A stretch of 37,964 bases of DNA from Gammaproteobacteria bacterium. Its GTDB lineage: Bacteria; Pseudomonadota; Gammaproteobacteria; Thiohalospirales; Thiohalospiraceae. The notes under the pieces were generated by a model. It was not told the origin of the DNA. It ran no database searches and saw only the letters and a program-made list of their open reading frames with translations. Position 1 is the stretch's first letter. Every line of letters begins with the position of its first letter. Position numbers and translations under genes: made by a program. The stretch is taken from positions 1 to 37,964 of the forward strand of contig WFXP01000099.1 in assembly GCA_015490535.1 (NCBI GenBank), written 5' to 3'. Shown piece after piece: positions 16,083 through 23,708 of this stretch.

Positions 16083-17459
16083 CTATGCCTGCTCCTGGCC
16101 GCCTTTCCCCAGCCAGCGCTCCTTGCTGCCGAACCCGTGCTCTTCCGGATGCACATCCCAATGCATGGCCCATATGAAGTATAGTATGAACGGGATGAAC
16201 AGGAAGGTGGCCACCAGCGCGTATCCCCAGTGAATTCCGCCCACCTCGAACCAGCCGGCGGCCTCTCCATATATCAGCGGGTAGATTATCCCCCCCGCGC
16301 AGGATACACCGCCGATGAAACCGGTGGCGGTTCCAGGGCGCTCCTTGAACATCAGCGGGACGATGGCGAATGTTCCACCGGTACCGAAGCTGACCGTCAC
16401 TCCGAACAGGGCGAGGATGAGCACCGACAGAATGAGGTTGTTCTGCAGGCCGGCAACGGTCAGCAGGATCATGGTGGTGGTGATGGAGAGCAGGGCGAAC
16501 ATCAGCCAGTGAATCCTGGGCGCGTAGTCCAGGTGTTTGGAGATCATCGGGAATGGTGTCCAGCCCTTGCGTTGCCAGATGTCTGAAATCCATCCCGAGA
16601 AGGGGCGGAACAGAGAGGCGTTGAACGACTGCACCGCGGCGAAGGAGCCGGCGGCGATCTGGACATCCTGCAAGGACTGGAACCCGAGCTCCCTGATGGC
16701 CTCCTCGAAGCCCATCTTGTAGTAGCCGGGCAGCCAGGCGTTCATCCCGATCTCCAGTCCGAAACTCATGGCGTACGCCAGCATGAGGGCGATGGCGGCG
16801 TGGCGCGTCCATACGAAAGCGGTATCGCGCAGGGTGGCGGTCTTCTTGGCCATCGCCGCCTGTTCGGCGCTCTTGGCCGGCACGCCGCGCAGCAGTATCC
16901 AGAGGGCGATGATGAAGGCCACGATGCCCAGATGGATGAATGCGGTGTGGTAGTCGAGCCCGTATATCCTCGGCAGCAACAGGGCCCCCACCCCGGCGCC
17001 CACGTTGCCGGTGCCGGCATACAGGCCCTCGGCGGTTCCCATCTCTTCCGACTCGAACCATTGGGCCACATGCTGGATCCCCACCACGAAGGAGATGCCG
17101 GCGGTGGCCACCACCACCCTGGTCCAGAACAGGAACTGGTACTCCGTCACACCAATCGCGGGACCCAGCGTCGCGGCGTGTGCCGACAGGATACTGAATG
17201 CCCCGGTCACCACCAGGATCAGGACGAAGGCCTTGGGAGCGCCGAATTTGTCGGCGGCCCATCCGGCCAGGGGTCTGGCAATGGGGGCGGTCCAGATGGC
17301 GGAGCTTGCCAGCAGCGCGACCCCTTTCACACCGAGATCGAACTGGGAAGCTATGGTTGGAACGAATGCGGCGCTGGAAAACCACAACAGAAAACACCAG
17401 AAGAACGCCACCGCGGCCATTATCAGCTGTTCTACCTTGTGTGTCTTGATGTTTCTCAT
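16083..17459 (-). CDS. narK: Nitrate/nitrite transporter, MFS (NNP family)
   Basis: A 458-residue, 12-helix major facilitator protein. The nitrate signature is visible twice: AEGLYAGTGNVGAGVGALLL in the first half and FGTGGTFAIVPLMFKE...FIGGVSCAGG in the second, the glycine-rich helices 5 and 11 of NarK/NasA/NrtP. It imports nitrate and/or exports nitrite across the inner membrane. The ATG has a strong AGGGGAATAAAG ribosome site. It is divergent from narXL and followed by the 84-residue membrane protein, Usp and a microprotein. No nitrate reductase genes are in the window, so an assimilatory or respiratory role is not settled; the nearby nirBD argues for assimilation at least in part. Confidence 0.85.
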   Translation of the reverse strand: MRNIKTHKVEQLIMAAVAFFWCFLLWFSSAAFVPTIASQFDLGVKGVALLASSAIWTAPIARPLAGWAADKFGAPKAFVLILVVTGAFSILSAHAATLGPAIGVTEYQFLFWTRVVVATAGISFVVGIQHVAQWFESEEMGTAEGLYAGTGNVGAGVGALLLPRIYGLDYHTAFIHLGIVAFIIALWILLRGVPAKSAEQAAMAKKTATLRDTAFVWTRHAAIALMLAYAMSFGLEIGMNAWLPGYYKMGFEEAIRELGFQSLQDVQIAAGSFAAVQSFNASLFRPFSGWISDIWQRKGWTPFPMISKHLDYAPRIHWLMFALLSITTTMILLTVAGLQNNLILSVLILALFGVTVSFGTGGTFAIVPLMFKERPGTATGFIGGVSCAGGIIYPLIYGEAAGWFEVGGIHWGYALVATFLFIPFILYFIWAMHWDVHPEEHGFGSKERWLGKGGQEQA

Positions 17460-17917
17460 CTTTATTCCCCTGTTAGCTGAACTGGGTGTTGCTCAGACCT
17501 CAGGCCGTATGTAAGCGGATACCATGGACACAACAAAGCTGTCTTGCATACCCCGGCGCGGGAATCTCCGACCGTGCGGTCTGAACCGGGAACCGGATAG
17601 TGTGGTGGTGCGATTCGGAATGTCAGCACCTCCTGCTAGCTGGTTGCCAATCGTATTACTCTTGCTCTTGCGAGGGAATTTAACTACAGAGAGTATGGGT
17701 TGCAACCATGGGAAGGGCTTCTGCAGCGTTGCCGAATACCAATTAGGTGGTAAAGGGGTAGTTTTGTATCGTATTGATTGAACGGATGATTGTTCCGCGG
17801 TTTTCAATAAAACCGCACTTGATCGAGGGACAATCAAACCCCCTGGAATTTTGGTGGTATCCCTCCGTTTCCAGGGTATTCCGTTTCCATGGCGGGCGGC
17901 GACGCTATAATGGGGGC
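17460..17917. promoter_or_regulatory. narK-narX divergent intergenic region
   Basis: These 458 bases hold no gene that I can support. A perfect short hairpin, GCGGTTTT (17797-17804) and AAAACCGC (17809-17816), lies mid-region without a T tract. TTGAT-N9-ATCAA at 17819-17837 has FNR-like half-sites at the wrong spacing. TATAAT at 17906-17911 precedes the narX ATG by only six bases and has no good -35. Promoters for both genes should be here, but I cannot place them with confidence. Confidence 0.4.
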
Positions 17918-19846
17918 ATGGCGAAGCTAACCAAAAAGTCGCTGCTGCTGCGGATGGGTATAGCCATGGCGACCATTACCTCCTTCGCTTTCGTCAGTAT
18001 GGTCAGCTCCGTGATCATAGCCGAGATGACCCAGGGAGTGGCTGCCGCGGTCAACCAGGCCGGCACCCTGCGCATGCAGTCTTACCGGATCGCCAACGCC
18101 CTGGCCCAGGAGATGGCGGCGGAGAGCAGCGATATGCCGCGGTTCGCCGCCACCACCAACCGGATGGTGCAGGAGTTCGAATCCCGGCTGCTGGACTCCA
18201 GGCTGGTTTCCATTCTTTCCCGAAACACCAATAACAGGCTTGGTGCGGCCTACCGGGATGTCAACAGGCAGTGGTATGGCAGGATCAAGCCGCTGTTTGT
18301 CGCGGAGGGGGGTTCCGCCTCCGGCGAACCGGCTTCCCTGAGCCCACGCGTCCGCTACCTGTCCATCGTGGACGGGTTTGTGGCGGATATCGACCATATG
18401 GTCAAGCTGCTGGAGCAGGATGTGGAGTCGAAGATAAGCCTGTTGCGCCTGATCCAGATAGGCTCGCTGTTTCTGACCCTGATCGTGGTTTTTCTGACCA
18501 TGTATCTCATGAACAGCAAGGTTCTGGTCCCGCTGCGTGATCTGCTGGCCTGCGCGCAAAGCGCCCGTCACGGCGATTTCTCCATCCGCACCCGGTATAC
18601 CGGGAGTGACGACGAGCTGGGGCAGCTGGGCTACGCCTTCAATGTCATGGCCGATGATCTCTCCAAGAAATACTCTGATCTGGAGGAGCGGGTGCGGGAG
18701 AAGACCTCCGATTTGGAGCGCAGCAACCGCTCGCTGGAGCTTTTGTACAATACCACCAGGCGCCTGTATATGGCCCCGGTCTCCGATACAGCGTACACGG
18801 CGCTGCTGAGAGATATTGAAAAGCTGGTGGGGGTCGGTCCCGGAACCATCTGCATAAATGATGAAAACAGCAGCGACCGCGCCTTCAAGCTGGCGACCAC
18901 GCGAAACCCTCCGCCGGGAGAGGTGGACACCTGCTCTCCACCCAACTGCCCCGCCTGTTACGGAGAGCACAACACCCATACCATGAAGTTTGTCCGCAAC
19001 AAGGGGGATCAGCTGCACATAATATCCACTCCGATCAGGGATCAGAAGCAGCAGTACGGGGTGTTGCTGACCGAGATCCCGCGGGGGATGAAGCTGGACG
19101 AATGGCAGACACGGCTGCTGGAGGCGGTGGCGCGCCACATCGGTATCGCCATAAACATCTCCCGCCAGGCCACCGAGAGCCGGCGGCTGGCACTGCTGGA
19201 GGAGCGGGGAGTCATCGCCCGGGAGCTGCATGACTCCCTGGCCCAGTCGCTCTCCTACCTGAAGATCCAGGTGGTGCGTCTCAACGTTGCCCTGACCCGC
19301 TCTTCCGACGATCAGGCGGTGGGTCCGATAATTGACGAGCTGCGTGACGGGATCAGTCGTGCCTACCGGCAACTGCGCGAACTTCTCACCACTTTCCGCC
19401 TGAAGATCGATGGTCCCGGGTTGAATGCGGCGCTGGAGGAGACGGTGGAGGAGTTCCGGGAGCGCAGCGGTATAGTCATCACCCTGGATAACCGGCTGGG
19501 GGTGCTCCAGCTCGGCGCGAACGAGGAGATCCATGTTTTACACATCATTCGCGAGGCGTTGGCCAACGTTACCCGCCACTCCAGGGCGTCGCAGGCACAG
19601 GTGGAGATCCAGCATGTCAAGCAGAGCGGCGAGGTGATCATAAGGATTTGTGACGACGGCATCGGGATCGATGAGGAGGCGGAGCGGGCGGATCACTACG
19701 GTCTCGCCATCATGAACGAACGTGCCAGCGGACTGGGCGGAGCCATCCAGGTATTCAGGCGCGCCGAAGGGGGGACCGAAGTGAGGCTGGTGTTTGTCCC
19801 GAGCGGCTCGAGGTGTTCTGACGAGAAGATGCGGAGAACGGCGTAG
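17918..19846 (+). CDS. narX: Nitrate/nitrite sensor histidine kinase
   Basis: A 642-residue NarX-type sensor. Order: TM1 (about 12-33); a periplasmic domain opening with the nitrate-binding P-box AAAVNQAGTLRMQSYRIAN (42-60); TM2 (178-198); HAMP (199-250); a linker; a central domain with three cysteines C339, C344 and C347, as in NarX; then the HisKA_3 dimerisation box with phospho-acceptor H438 in ARELHDSLAQ, and the HATPase with N-box EALANVTRHS and DDGIGID. Nitrate or nitrite binding at the P-box drives phosphorylation of NarL. The ATG at 17918 gives the natural N-terminus; a longer frame back to 17774 is not conserved-looking. It abuts narL. Confidence 0.93.
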   Translation: MAKLTKKSLLLRMGIAMATITSFAFVSMVSSVIIAEMTQGVAAAVNQAGTLRMQSYRIANALAQEMAAESSDMPRFAATTNRMVQEFESRLLDSRLVSILSRNTNNRLGAAYRDVNRQWYGRIKPLFVAEGGSASGEPASLSPRVRYLSIVDGFVADIDHMVKLLEQDVESKISLLRLIQIGSLFLTLIVVFLTMYLMNSKVLVPLRDLLACAQSARHGDFSIRTRYTGSDDELGQLGYAFNVMADDLSKKYSDLEERVREKTSDLERSNRSLELLYNTTRRLYMAPVSDTAYTALLRDIEKLVGVGPGTICINDENSSDRAFKLATTRNPPPGEVDTCSPPNCPACYGEHNTHTMKFVRNKGDQLHIISTPIRDQKQQYGVLLTEIPRGMKLDEWQTRLLEAVARHIGIAINISRQATESRRLALLEERGVIARELHDSLAQSLSYLKIQVVRLNVALTRSSDDQAVGPIIDELRDGISRAYRQLRELLTTFRLKIDGPGLNAALEETVEEFRERSGIVITLDNRLGVLQLGANEEIHVLHIIREALANVTRHSRASQAQVEIQHVKQSGEVIIRICDDGIGIDEEAERADHYGLAIMNERASGLGGAIQVFRRAEGGTEVRLVFVPSGSRCSDEKMRRTA

Positions 19847-20506
19847 ATGGAGCACGAACGCGGTATAAGCACGCTACTGACCATAGATGATCATCCGCTG
19901 TTTCGCAAGGGGGTGGCGGATCTCATAGCTCTCGACGACACCCTGGCGCTGGTCGGGGAGGCGGCATGCGGCGAAGAGGGGCTGGAGCTGGCGAAGAGAC
20001 TGAACCCGGATCTTATTCTGCTCGACCTGAACATGAAGGGGATGGACGGTATCGAAACCCTGAGGGCCATCAAAAGCGCTGAGCTGGACTCCCGGGTGAT
20101 CATCCTGACGGTGTCGGACAACGAGGAGCACGTGGTGGCGGCGCTGCGAGCCGGGGCGGATGGTTATCTTCTCAAGGACATGGAGCCGGAGGAGATTCTG
20201 GAACGGCTGCAGATGGCGTCGCGGGGGCGTCTGGTGATAAGTGACAAGTTGACCGAATTGCTGGCCCACGCCTTGCGGCACGAGTCCACGCCACGTGATC
20301 CCGACAAGGCGGGACTGACCAGGCGCGAGCAGCAGATCCTCGGCCTGATAGCCAAGGGGCTCAGCAACAAGCTGATCGCGCGGGAGCTGGATATCACGGA
20401 GGGGACGGTGAAGGTCCACGTCAAGCACATGTTGAAAAAGCTCAACCTGCACTCCAGGCTGGAGGCGGCTGTATGGGTGGTAAACAGCAGGAGACCGGTG
20501 CAGTAG
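19847..20506 (+). CDS. narL: Nitrate/nitrite response regulator, LuxR/NarL class
   Basis: A 219-residue response regulator. The receiver domain has the acidic pair D14-D15, phospho-acceptor D60 (LLDLNM), T88 and K110. The output domain (about 150-205, LTRREQQILGLIAKGLSNK onward) is a LuxR/NarL helix-turn-helix. Its ATG follows directly on the narX stop (TAGATG), so the kinase and regulator are coupled. When phosphorylated by NarX it should bind TACYYMT-type heptamers at nitrate- and anaerobiosis-controlled promoters. NarP would be an alternative name; narL is favoured by narX linkage. Confidence 0.92.
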   Translation: MEHERGISTLLTIDDHPLFRKGVADLIALDDTLALVGEAACGEEGLELAKRLNPDLILLDLNMKGMDGIETLRAIKSAELDSRVIILTVSDNEEHVVAALRAGADGYLLKDMEPEEILERLQMASRGRLVISDKLTELLAHALRHESTPRDPDKAGLTRREQQILGLIAKGLSNKLIARELDITEGTVKVHVKHMLKKLNLHSRLEAAVWVVNSRRPVQ

Positions 20507-20511
20507 CTGCA

Positions 20512-20560
20512 TGCACTATCTTGGAACGGCACGTAGATCTGTGCGCGTGATAATGGTGCA
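20512..20560 (+). promoter_or_regulatory. Two NtrC-like enhancer sites upstream of nirB
   Basis: Site 1 (20512-20528, TGCACTATCTTGGAACG) and site 2 (20544-20560, CGCGTGATAATGGTGCA) match the NtrC 17-mer TGCACTATATTGGTGCA at 13 and 12 positions; each has one strong and one weak half. Their centres are 32 bp apart, three helical turns, the same spacing as the E. coli glnA enhancer pair. They lie about 153 and 121 bp upstream of the sigma54 start point. Both fall just past the narL stop. Confidence 0.55.
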
Positions 20561-20646
20561 CAATCTTTGAGCAGGGAGCCATCCTGCCTTTAGGTCCGGA
20601 ACAAATAACCGGCCAATCAACGGAGTAACAACCAGCAACCCTGTTC

Positions 20647-20661
20647 TGGCACGCCATTTGC
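20647..20661 (+). promoter_or_regulatory. Sigma54 promoter of nirBD
   Basis: TGGCACG-CCAT-TTGC is an essentially perfect -24/-12 element (YTGGCACGNNNNTTGCW), with GG (20648-20649) and GC (20660-20661) 12 bases apart. The predicted start is about 20673. A sigma70 reading also exists in the same DNA (TTGCCA 20658-20663, 18-base spacer, TACAAT 20682-20687), so dual control cannot be excluded. Confidence 0.72.
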
Positions 20662-20671
20662 CATCAGTGAC

Positions 20672-20695
20672 GGGCGGGCTGTACAATGCCCGCCC
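20672..20695 (+). promoter_or_regulatory. GC-rich hairpin at the predicted 5' end of nirBD mRNA
   Basis: GGGCGGGC (20672-20679) and GCCCGCCC (20688-20695) form a perfect 8-bp stem around the loop TGTACAAT. It begins at the predicted sigma54 start and ends 38 bases before the nirB ATG. There is no U tract, so it is not a plain terminator; 5'-end stabilisation or an attenuation element read by an RNA-binding regulator are options. Confidence 0.5.
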
Positions 20696-20733
20696 TTGCT
20701 GGACCCGAGGCGCTCGACAATGCGGAAATTGCC

Positions 20734-23181
20734 ATGAACAAGCAGAGGCTGATACTGGTAGGAAACGGCATGGCCGGTATCCGGACGCTGGAGGAGCTGC
20801 TCAAGCTGGCTCCCGACAGGTACGAAATCACCGTATTCGGTGACGAACCGTACGGCAACTACAACCGGATCTTGCTGTCGCCGGTGCTGGCCGGGGAGCA
20901 GGAGTTTGAACAGATCATACTCAACGACGAGGAGTGGTATCGGCAGCACGGTATCACGCTGCACGCCGGCTGCAGGGTGGAGCGCATAGATCGCGCGCGG
21001 CGCCAGGTGGTGGCGCAGGATGGCAGCACCGCTCCCTACGACAGGCTTCTTCTGGCCACCGGTTCCTCTCCGGTGCTGCTCCCGGTTCCGGGGCACGATC
21101 TGGATGGGGTGATCGGCTTCCGTACCATTGCGGATGTGGAGCAGATGCTCGCTGTCAGCCGCAGCCACCGTGACGCGGTGGTAATCGGGGGCGGGCTGCT
21201 GGGGCTGGAGGCGGCCAACGGGCTGCTGCAGCGCGGCATGAACGTCACCGTGGTGCATCTGCTGGACACCCTGATGGAGCGCCAGCTGGACAGGACCGCC
21301 GCGGGGATGCTGCAGCGCTCCCTCGAGGAGCGGGGTCTCAAATTCCGCCTGGAGGCCGAGACCGAGGCGATCCTGGGTCAGGAGCGTGTGGAGGGGGTCC
21401 GCTTCAAGGATGGTACCGAGCTGGCGGCGGACCTGGTGGTGATGGCGGTGGGGATCCGCCCCAACATCGAGCTGGCCCGCCAGTGCGGCCTGTACTGCGA
21501 GCGGGGTGTCGTGGTCAACGACACCCTGCAGACCTTCGACCCGCGCATCTATGCGGTTGGAGAGTGCGTCCAGCACCGCGGGGTCACGTACGGCCTGGTG
21601 GCCCCCCTGTTCGAGCAGGCGCGCGTGTGCGCCAATCATCTGGCCGAATACGGCATAGGGCACTACGAGGGATCGGTTTCGTCCACCAAGCTGAAGGTGA
21701 CCGGCATCGATCTGTTCTCCGCCGGAGACTTCACGGGCGACGAGCGGAGCGAGGAGATCGTGATGCAGGACGCCTCCGCCGGTATCTACAAGAAGATCGT
21801 GCTCCGGGACAACCGCATCGATGGAGTGGTGCTCTACGGGGACACGGTGGACGGTGCCTGGTACTTCCAGCTGCTGCGTGACGGCACCGACGTCAGCGAC
21901 ATGCGGGACCAGCTGCTGTTTGGCCAGGGCAACCTGGGCAACGCCGGCCATGGCGGAGAGAACGCCTCGGTGGAGCTGCCCGACGACGCCGAGGTGTGCG
22001 GCTGCAACGGGGTAACCAAGGGGGAGATCGTCAAGGCGATCCTGGAGAAGGGGCTGTTCACCCTGGAGGAGGTGCGCACCCACACCAAGGCGTCCGCCTC
22101 CTGCGGCTCCTGCACCGGTCTCGTGGAGCAGATCCTGGCGGACACCGCCGGTGGTGACTACTCCGCGGCGCCCGCCACCCAGCCCATCTGCAAGTGCACC
22201 GACTACAGCCACGATGACGTTCGCAACACCATCCGCCAGGCGCACCTCACCAGCATCCGGGCCGTGATGGAGACGCTGGACTGGCGCACCCCCGACGGTT
22301 GCAGCAGCTGCCGGCCGGCGCTCAACTACTACCTGATCTCCACCTGGCCAGGCGAGGTGCAGGATGACGCGCAGTCCCGCTTCATCAACGAGCGGGTCCA
22401 TGCCAATATCCAGAAGGACGGAACCTACTCTGTGGTGCCGCGCATGTGGGGTGGTGTCACCTCTCCCGACCAGCTGCGCGCCATCGCCGACGTGGCGGAA
22501 AAGTACAAGGTTCCCCTGGTCAAGGTTACCGGGGGGCAGCGCATCGATCTGCTCGGGGTCCGCAAGGAGGATCTTCCCGCGGTGTGGGCCGATCTGAGCG
22601 CCGCGGGCATGGTTTCCGGTCATGCCTACGGCAAGTCCCTGCGTACCGTGAAGACCTGCGTCGGCTCCGAGTGGTGCCGCTTCGGCACCCAGGACTCCAC
22701 CGGGCTCGGCATCAAGCTGGAGAAGATGTGCTGGGGAGCCTGGACGCCCCACAAGTTCAAGATTGCCGTCTCCGGCTGCCCGCGCAACTGCGCCGAGGCC
22801 ACCATCAAGGATTTCGGTGTGGTGTGCGTGGAGTCGGGGTACGAGCTGCACATTGGTGGCAACGGCGGAGTCAAGGTGCGCGCCACCGATCTGCTCTGCA
22901 AGGTGGTGACCGAGGAGGAGGTGCTGGAGTACTGCGGGGCATTCCTGCAGCTTTACCGGGAGCAGGCGCACTATCTGGAGCGCAGCGCACCATGGCTGGA
23001 GCGGGTGGGTCTGAGCTTTATCCGGGAGCAGGTGGTGGAGGACGCGCGGCGGCGCAAGGCGCTGTGCGAGCGGTTTCTCCATGCCCAGAGGTTTGTGCAA
23101 CAGGATCCCTGGGCACAGATCGCTGGCAGTGACGAGGCGAACCGTGGCTTCACGCCGCTCAAGGTTCTGGAAGAGAGTTAG
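20734..23181 (+). CDS. nirB: NADH-dependent nitrite reductase, large subunit
   Basis: An 815-residue cytoplasmic enzyme reducing nitrite to ammonium with NAD(P)H. Domain order: FAD/NAD-binding pyridine nucleotide reductase (1 to about 290, with GNGMAG and GGGLLGLEAA nucleotide motifs); a first BFD-like [2Fe-2S] domain with C422, C424, C457 and C460; a second Cys set C486, C488, C523 and C526; then the siroheme/[4Fe-4S] nitrite-sulfite reductase region with C642, C648, C682 and C686 in the invariant C-x5-C-x33-C-x3-C spacing. The start at MNKQRLILVGNGMAG is chosen on homology. Preceded by a sigma54 promoter and NtrC-like sites; nirD follows after 24 bases. Confidence 0.95.
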   Translation: MNKQRLILVGNGMAGIRTLEELLKLAPDRYEITVFGDEPYGNYNRILLSPVLAGEQEFEQIILNDEEWYRQHGITLHAGCRVERIDRARRQVVAQDGSTAPYDRLLLATGSSPVLLPVPGHDLDGVIGFRTIADVEQMLAVSRSHRDAVVIGGGLLGLEAANGLLQRGMNVTVVHLLDTLMERQLDRTAAGMLQRSLEERGLKFRLEAETEAILGQERVEGVRFKDGTELAADLVVMAVGIRPNIELARQCGLYCERGVVVNDTLQTFDPRIYAVGECVQHRGVTYGLVAPLFEQARVCANHLAEYGIGHYEGSVSSTKLKVTGIDLFSAGDFTGDERSEEIVMQDASAGIYKKIVLRDNRIDGVVLYGDTVDGAWYFQLLRDGTDVSDMRDQLLFGQGNLGNAGHGGENASVELPDDAEVCGCNGVTKGEIVKAILEKGLFTLEEVRTHTKASASCGSCTGLVEQILADTAGGDYSAAPATQPICKCTDYSHDDVRNTIRQAHLTSIRAVMETLDWRTPDGCSSCRPALNYYLISTWPGEVQDDAQSRFINERVHANIQKDGTYSVVPRMWGGVTSPDQLRAIADVAEKYKVPLVKVTGGQRIDLLGVRKEDLPAVWADLSAAGMVSGHAYGKSLRTVKTCVGSEWCRFGTQDSTGLGIKLEKMCWGAWTPHKFKIAVSGCPRNCAEATIKDFGVVCVESGYELHIGGNGGVKVRATDLLCKVVTEEEVLEYCGAFLQLYREQAHYLERSAPWLERVGLSFIREQVVEDARRRKALCERFLHAQRFVQQDPWAQIAGSDEANRGFTPLKVLEES

Positions 23182-23205
23182 ACTGTTCAAGCGAGAGGCC
23201 GAACC

Positions 23206-23526
23206 ATGTCGCGCTGGATAGAGATAGGCAATCTGGATGATATTCCGGTACTGGGCTCACGGATCGTGCAGACCCCCCGGGGAGATATCGCGCTGTTCCG
23301 CACCGGCTCCGGCGCGGTGTTCGCCCTGCGCGATCGCTGTCCCCACAAGCAGGGCCCCCTCTCGCAGGGTATGGTTCACGGCACCACCGTCACCTGCCCG
23401 CTGCACAACTGGGAGATCGATCTGGAGACGGGCGAGGCTCTGCCGCCTGACGAGGGCTGCACCAATACCTATGCGACCCGGGTGGAGAACGGGGTGGTGA
23501 TGATTGAGTTTGGCGGTGTCTCCTAA
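23206..23526 (+). CDS. nirD: Nitrite reductase small subunit, Rieske type
   Basis: A 106-residue NirD/Rieske-fold subunit. Unlike E. coli NirD, which lacks metal ligands, this protein has the complete Rieske set C45-x-H47 (CPHKQGPL) and C64-x2-H67 (CPLHNW), so it probably carries a [2Fe-2S] cluster. That pattern is common in assimilatory NasE/NirD proteins. It lies 24 bases downstream of nirB with a GAGAGG ribosome site and is the last gene of the operon. A MITE remnant and a palindromic repeat follow. Confidence 0.9.
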   Translation: MSRWIEIGNLDDIPVLGSRIVQTPRGDIALFRTGSGAVFALRDRCPHKQGPLSQGMVHGTTVTCPLHNWEIDLETGEALPPDEGCTNTYATRVENGVVMIEFGGVS

Positions 23527-23539
23527 ACAGATCAGGAGG

Positions 23540-23570
23540 GTTTTCACCAGATCGTGTGGGTAAAATGGCA
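23540..23570 (+). mobile_element. Terminal remnant of the MITE-like element
   Basis: About 31 bases match the left terminus of the elements at 6847 and 37822 with a few differences (TTCACCAGATCGTGTGGGTA then AAATGGCA). The rest of the element is absent; palindromic repeat copy C follows at once. This is either a solo end left by deletion or a site where one repeat inserted into or beside the other. Confidence 0.6.
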
Positions 23571-23674
23571 GCAACTATTCAGCTCACCCCTGAAATCCGC
23601 CATTGCTGCGTTGAAAAATGGTCGTTTTCCCTCGTAAACCCCCATTTTCCGCCTTGAAAGAGTACCAGCTGAAT
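23571..23674 (+). repeat. Palindromic intergenic repeat, copy C (internally truncated)
   Basis: The left part is intact (GCAACTATTCAGCTCACCCC, then TGAAATCCGCC and TGCTGCGTTGAAAAATGG) and so is the inner partner (CCCATTTTCCGCCTTGAA at 23641-23658). The outer right stem is missing; the copy jumps to ACCAGCTGAAT. ATTCAGCT (23577-23584) still finds an exact complement in AGCTGAAT (23667-23674). It lies between convergent nirD and the M48 peptidase gene. Confidence 0.7.
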
Positions 23675-23708
23675 CGGGAGGAGACCCATCTGGCGCCCCG
23701 CCAGGGTA

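Noticed and set aside
17819-17837. FNR-like site in the narK-narX region
   Set aside because: The half-sites TTGAT and ATCAA are nine bases apart instead of four, so FNR dimer binding is not expected.
18172-18190. tRNA T-loop-like GTTCGAATCCC
   Set aside because: It lies in the narX coding frame and has no surrounding cloverleaf.
20617-23190. Minus-strand 857-codon open frame opposite nirB
   Set aside because: Shadow of nirB in a GC-rich genome; the His/Gln/Gly-rich translation has no conserved domain.
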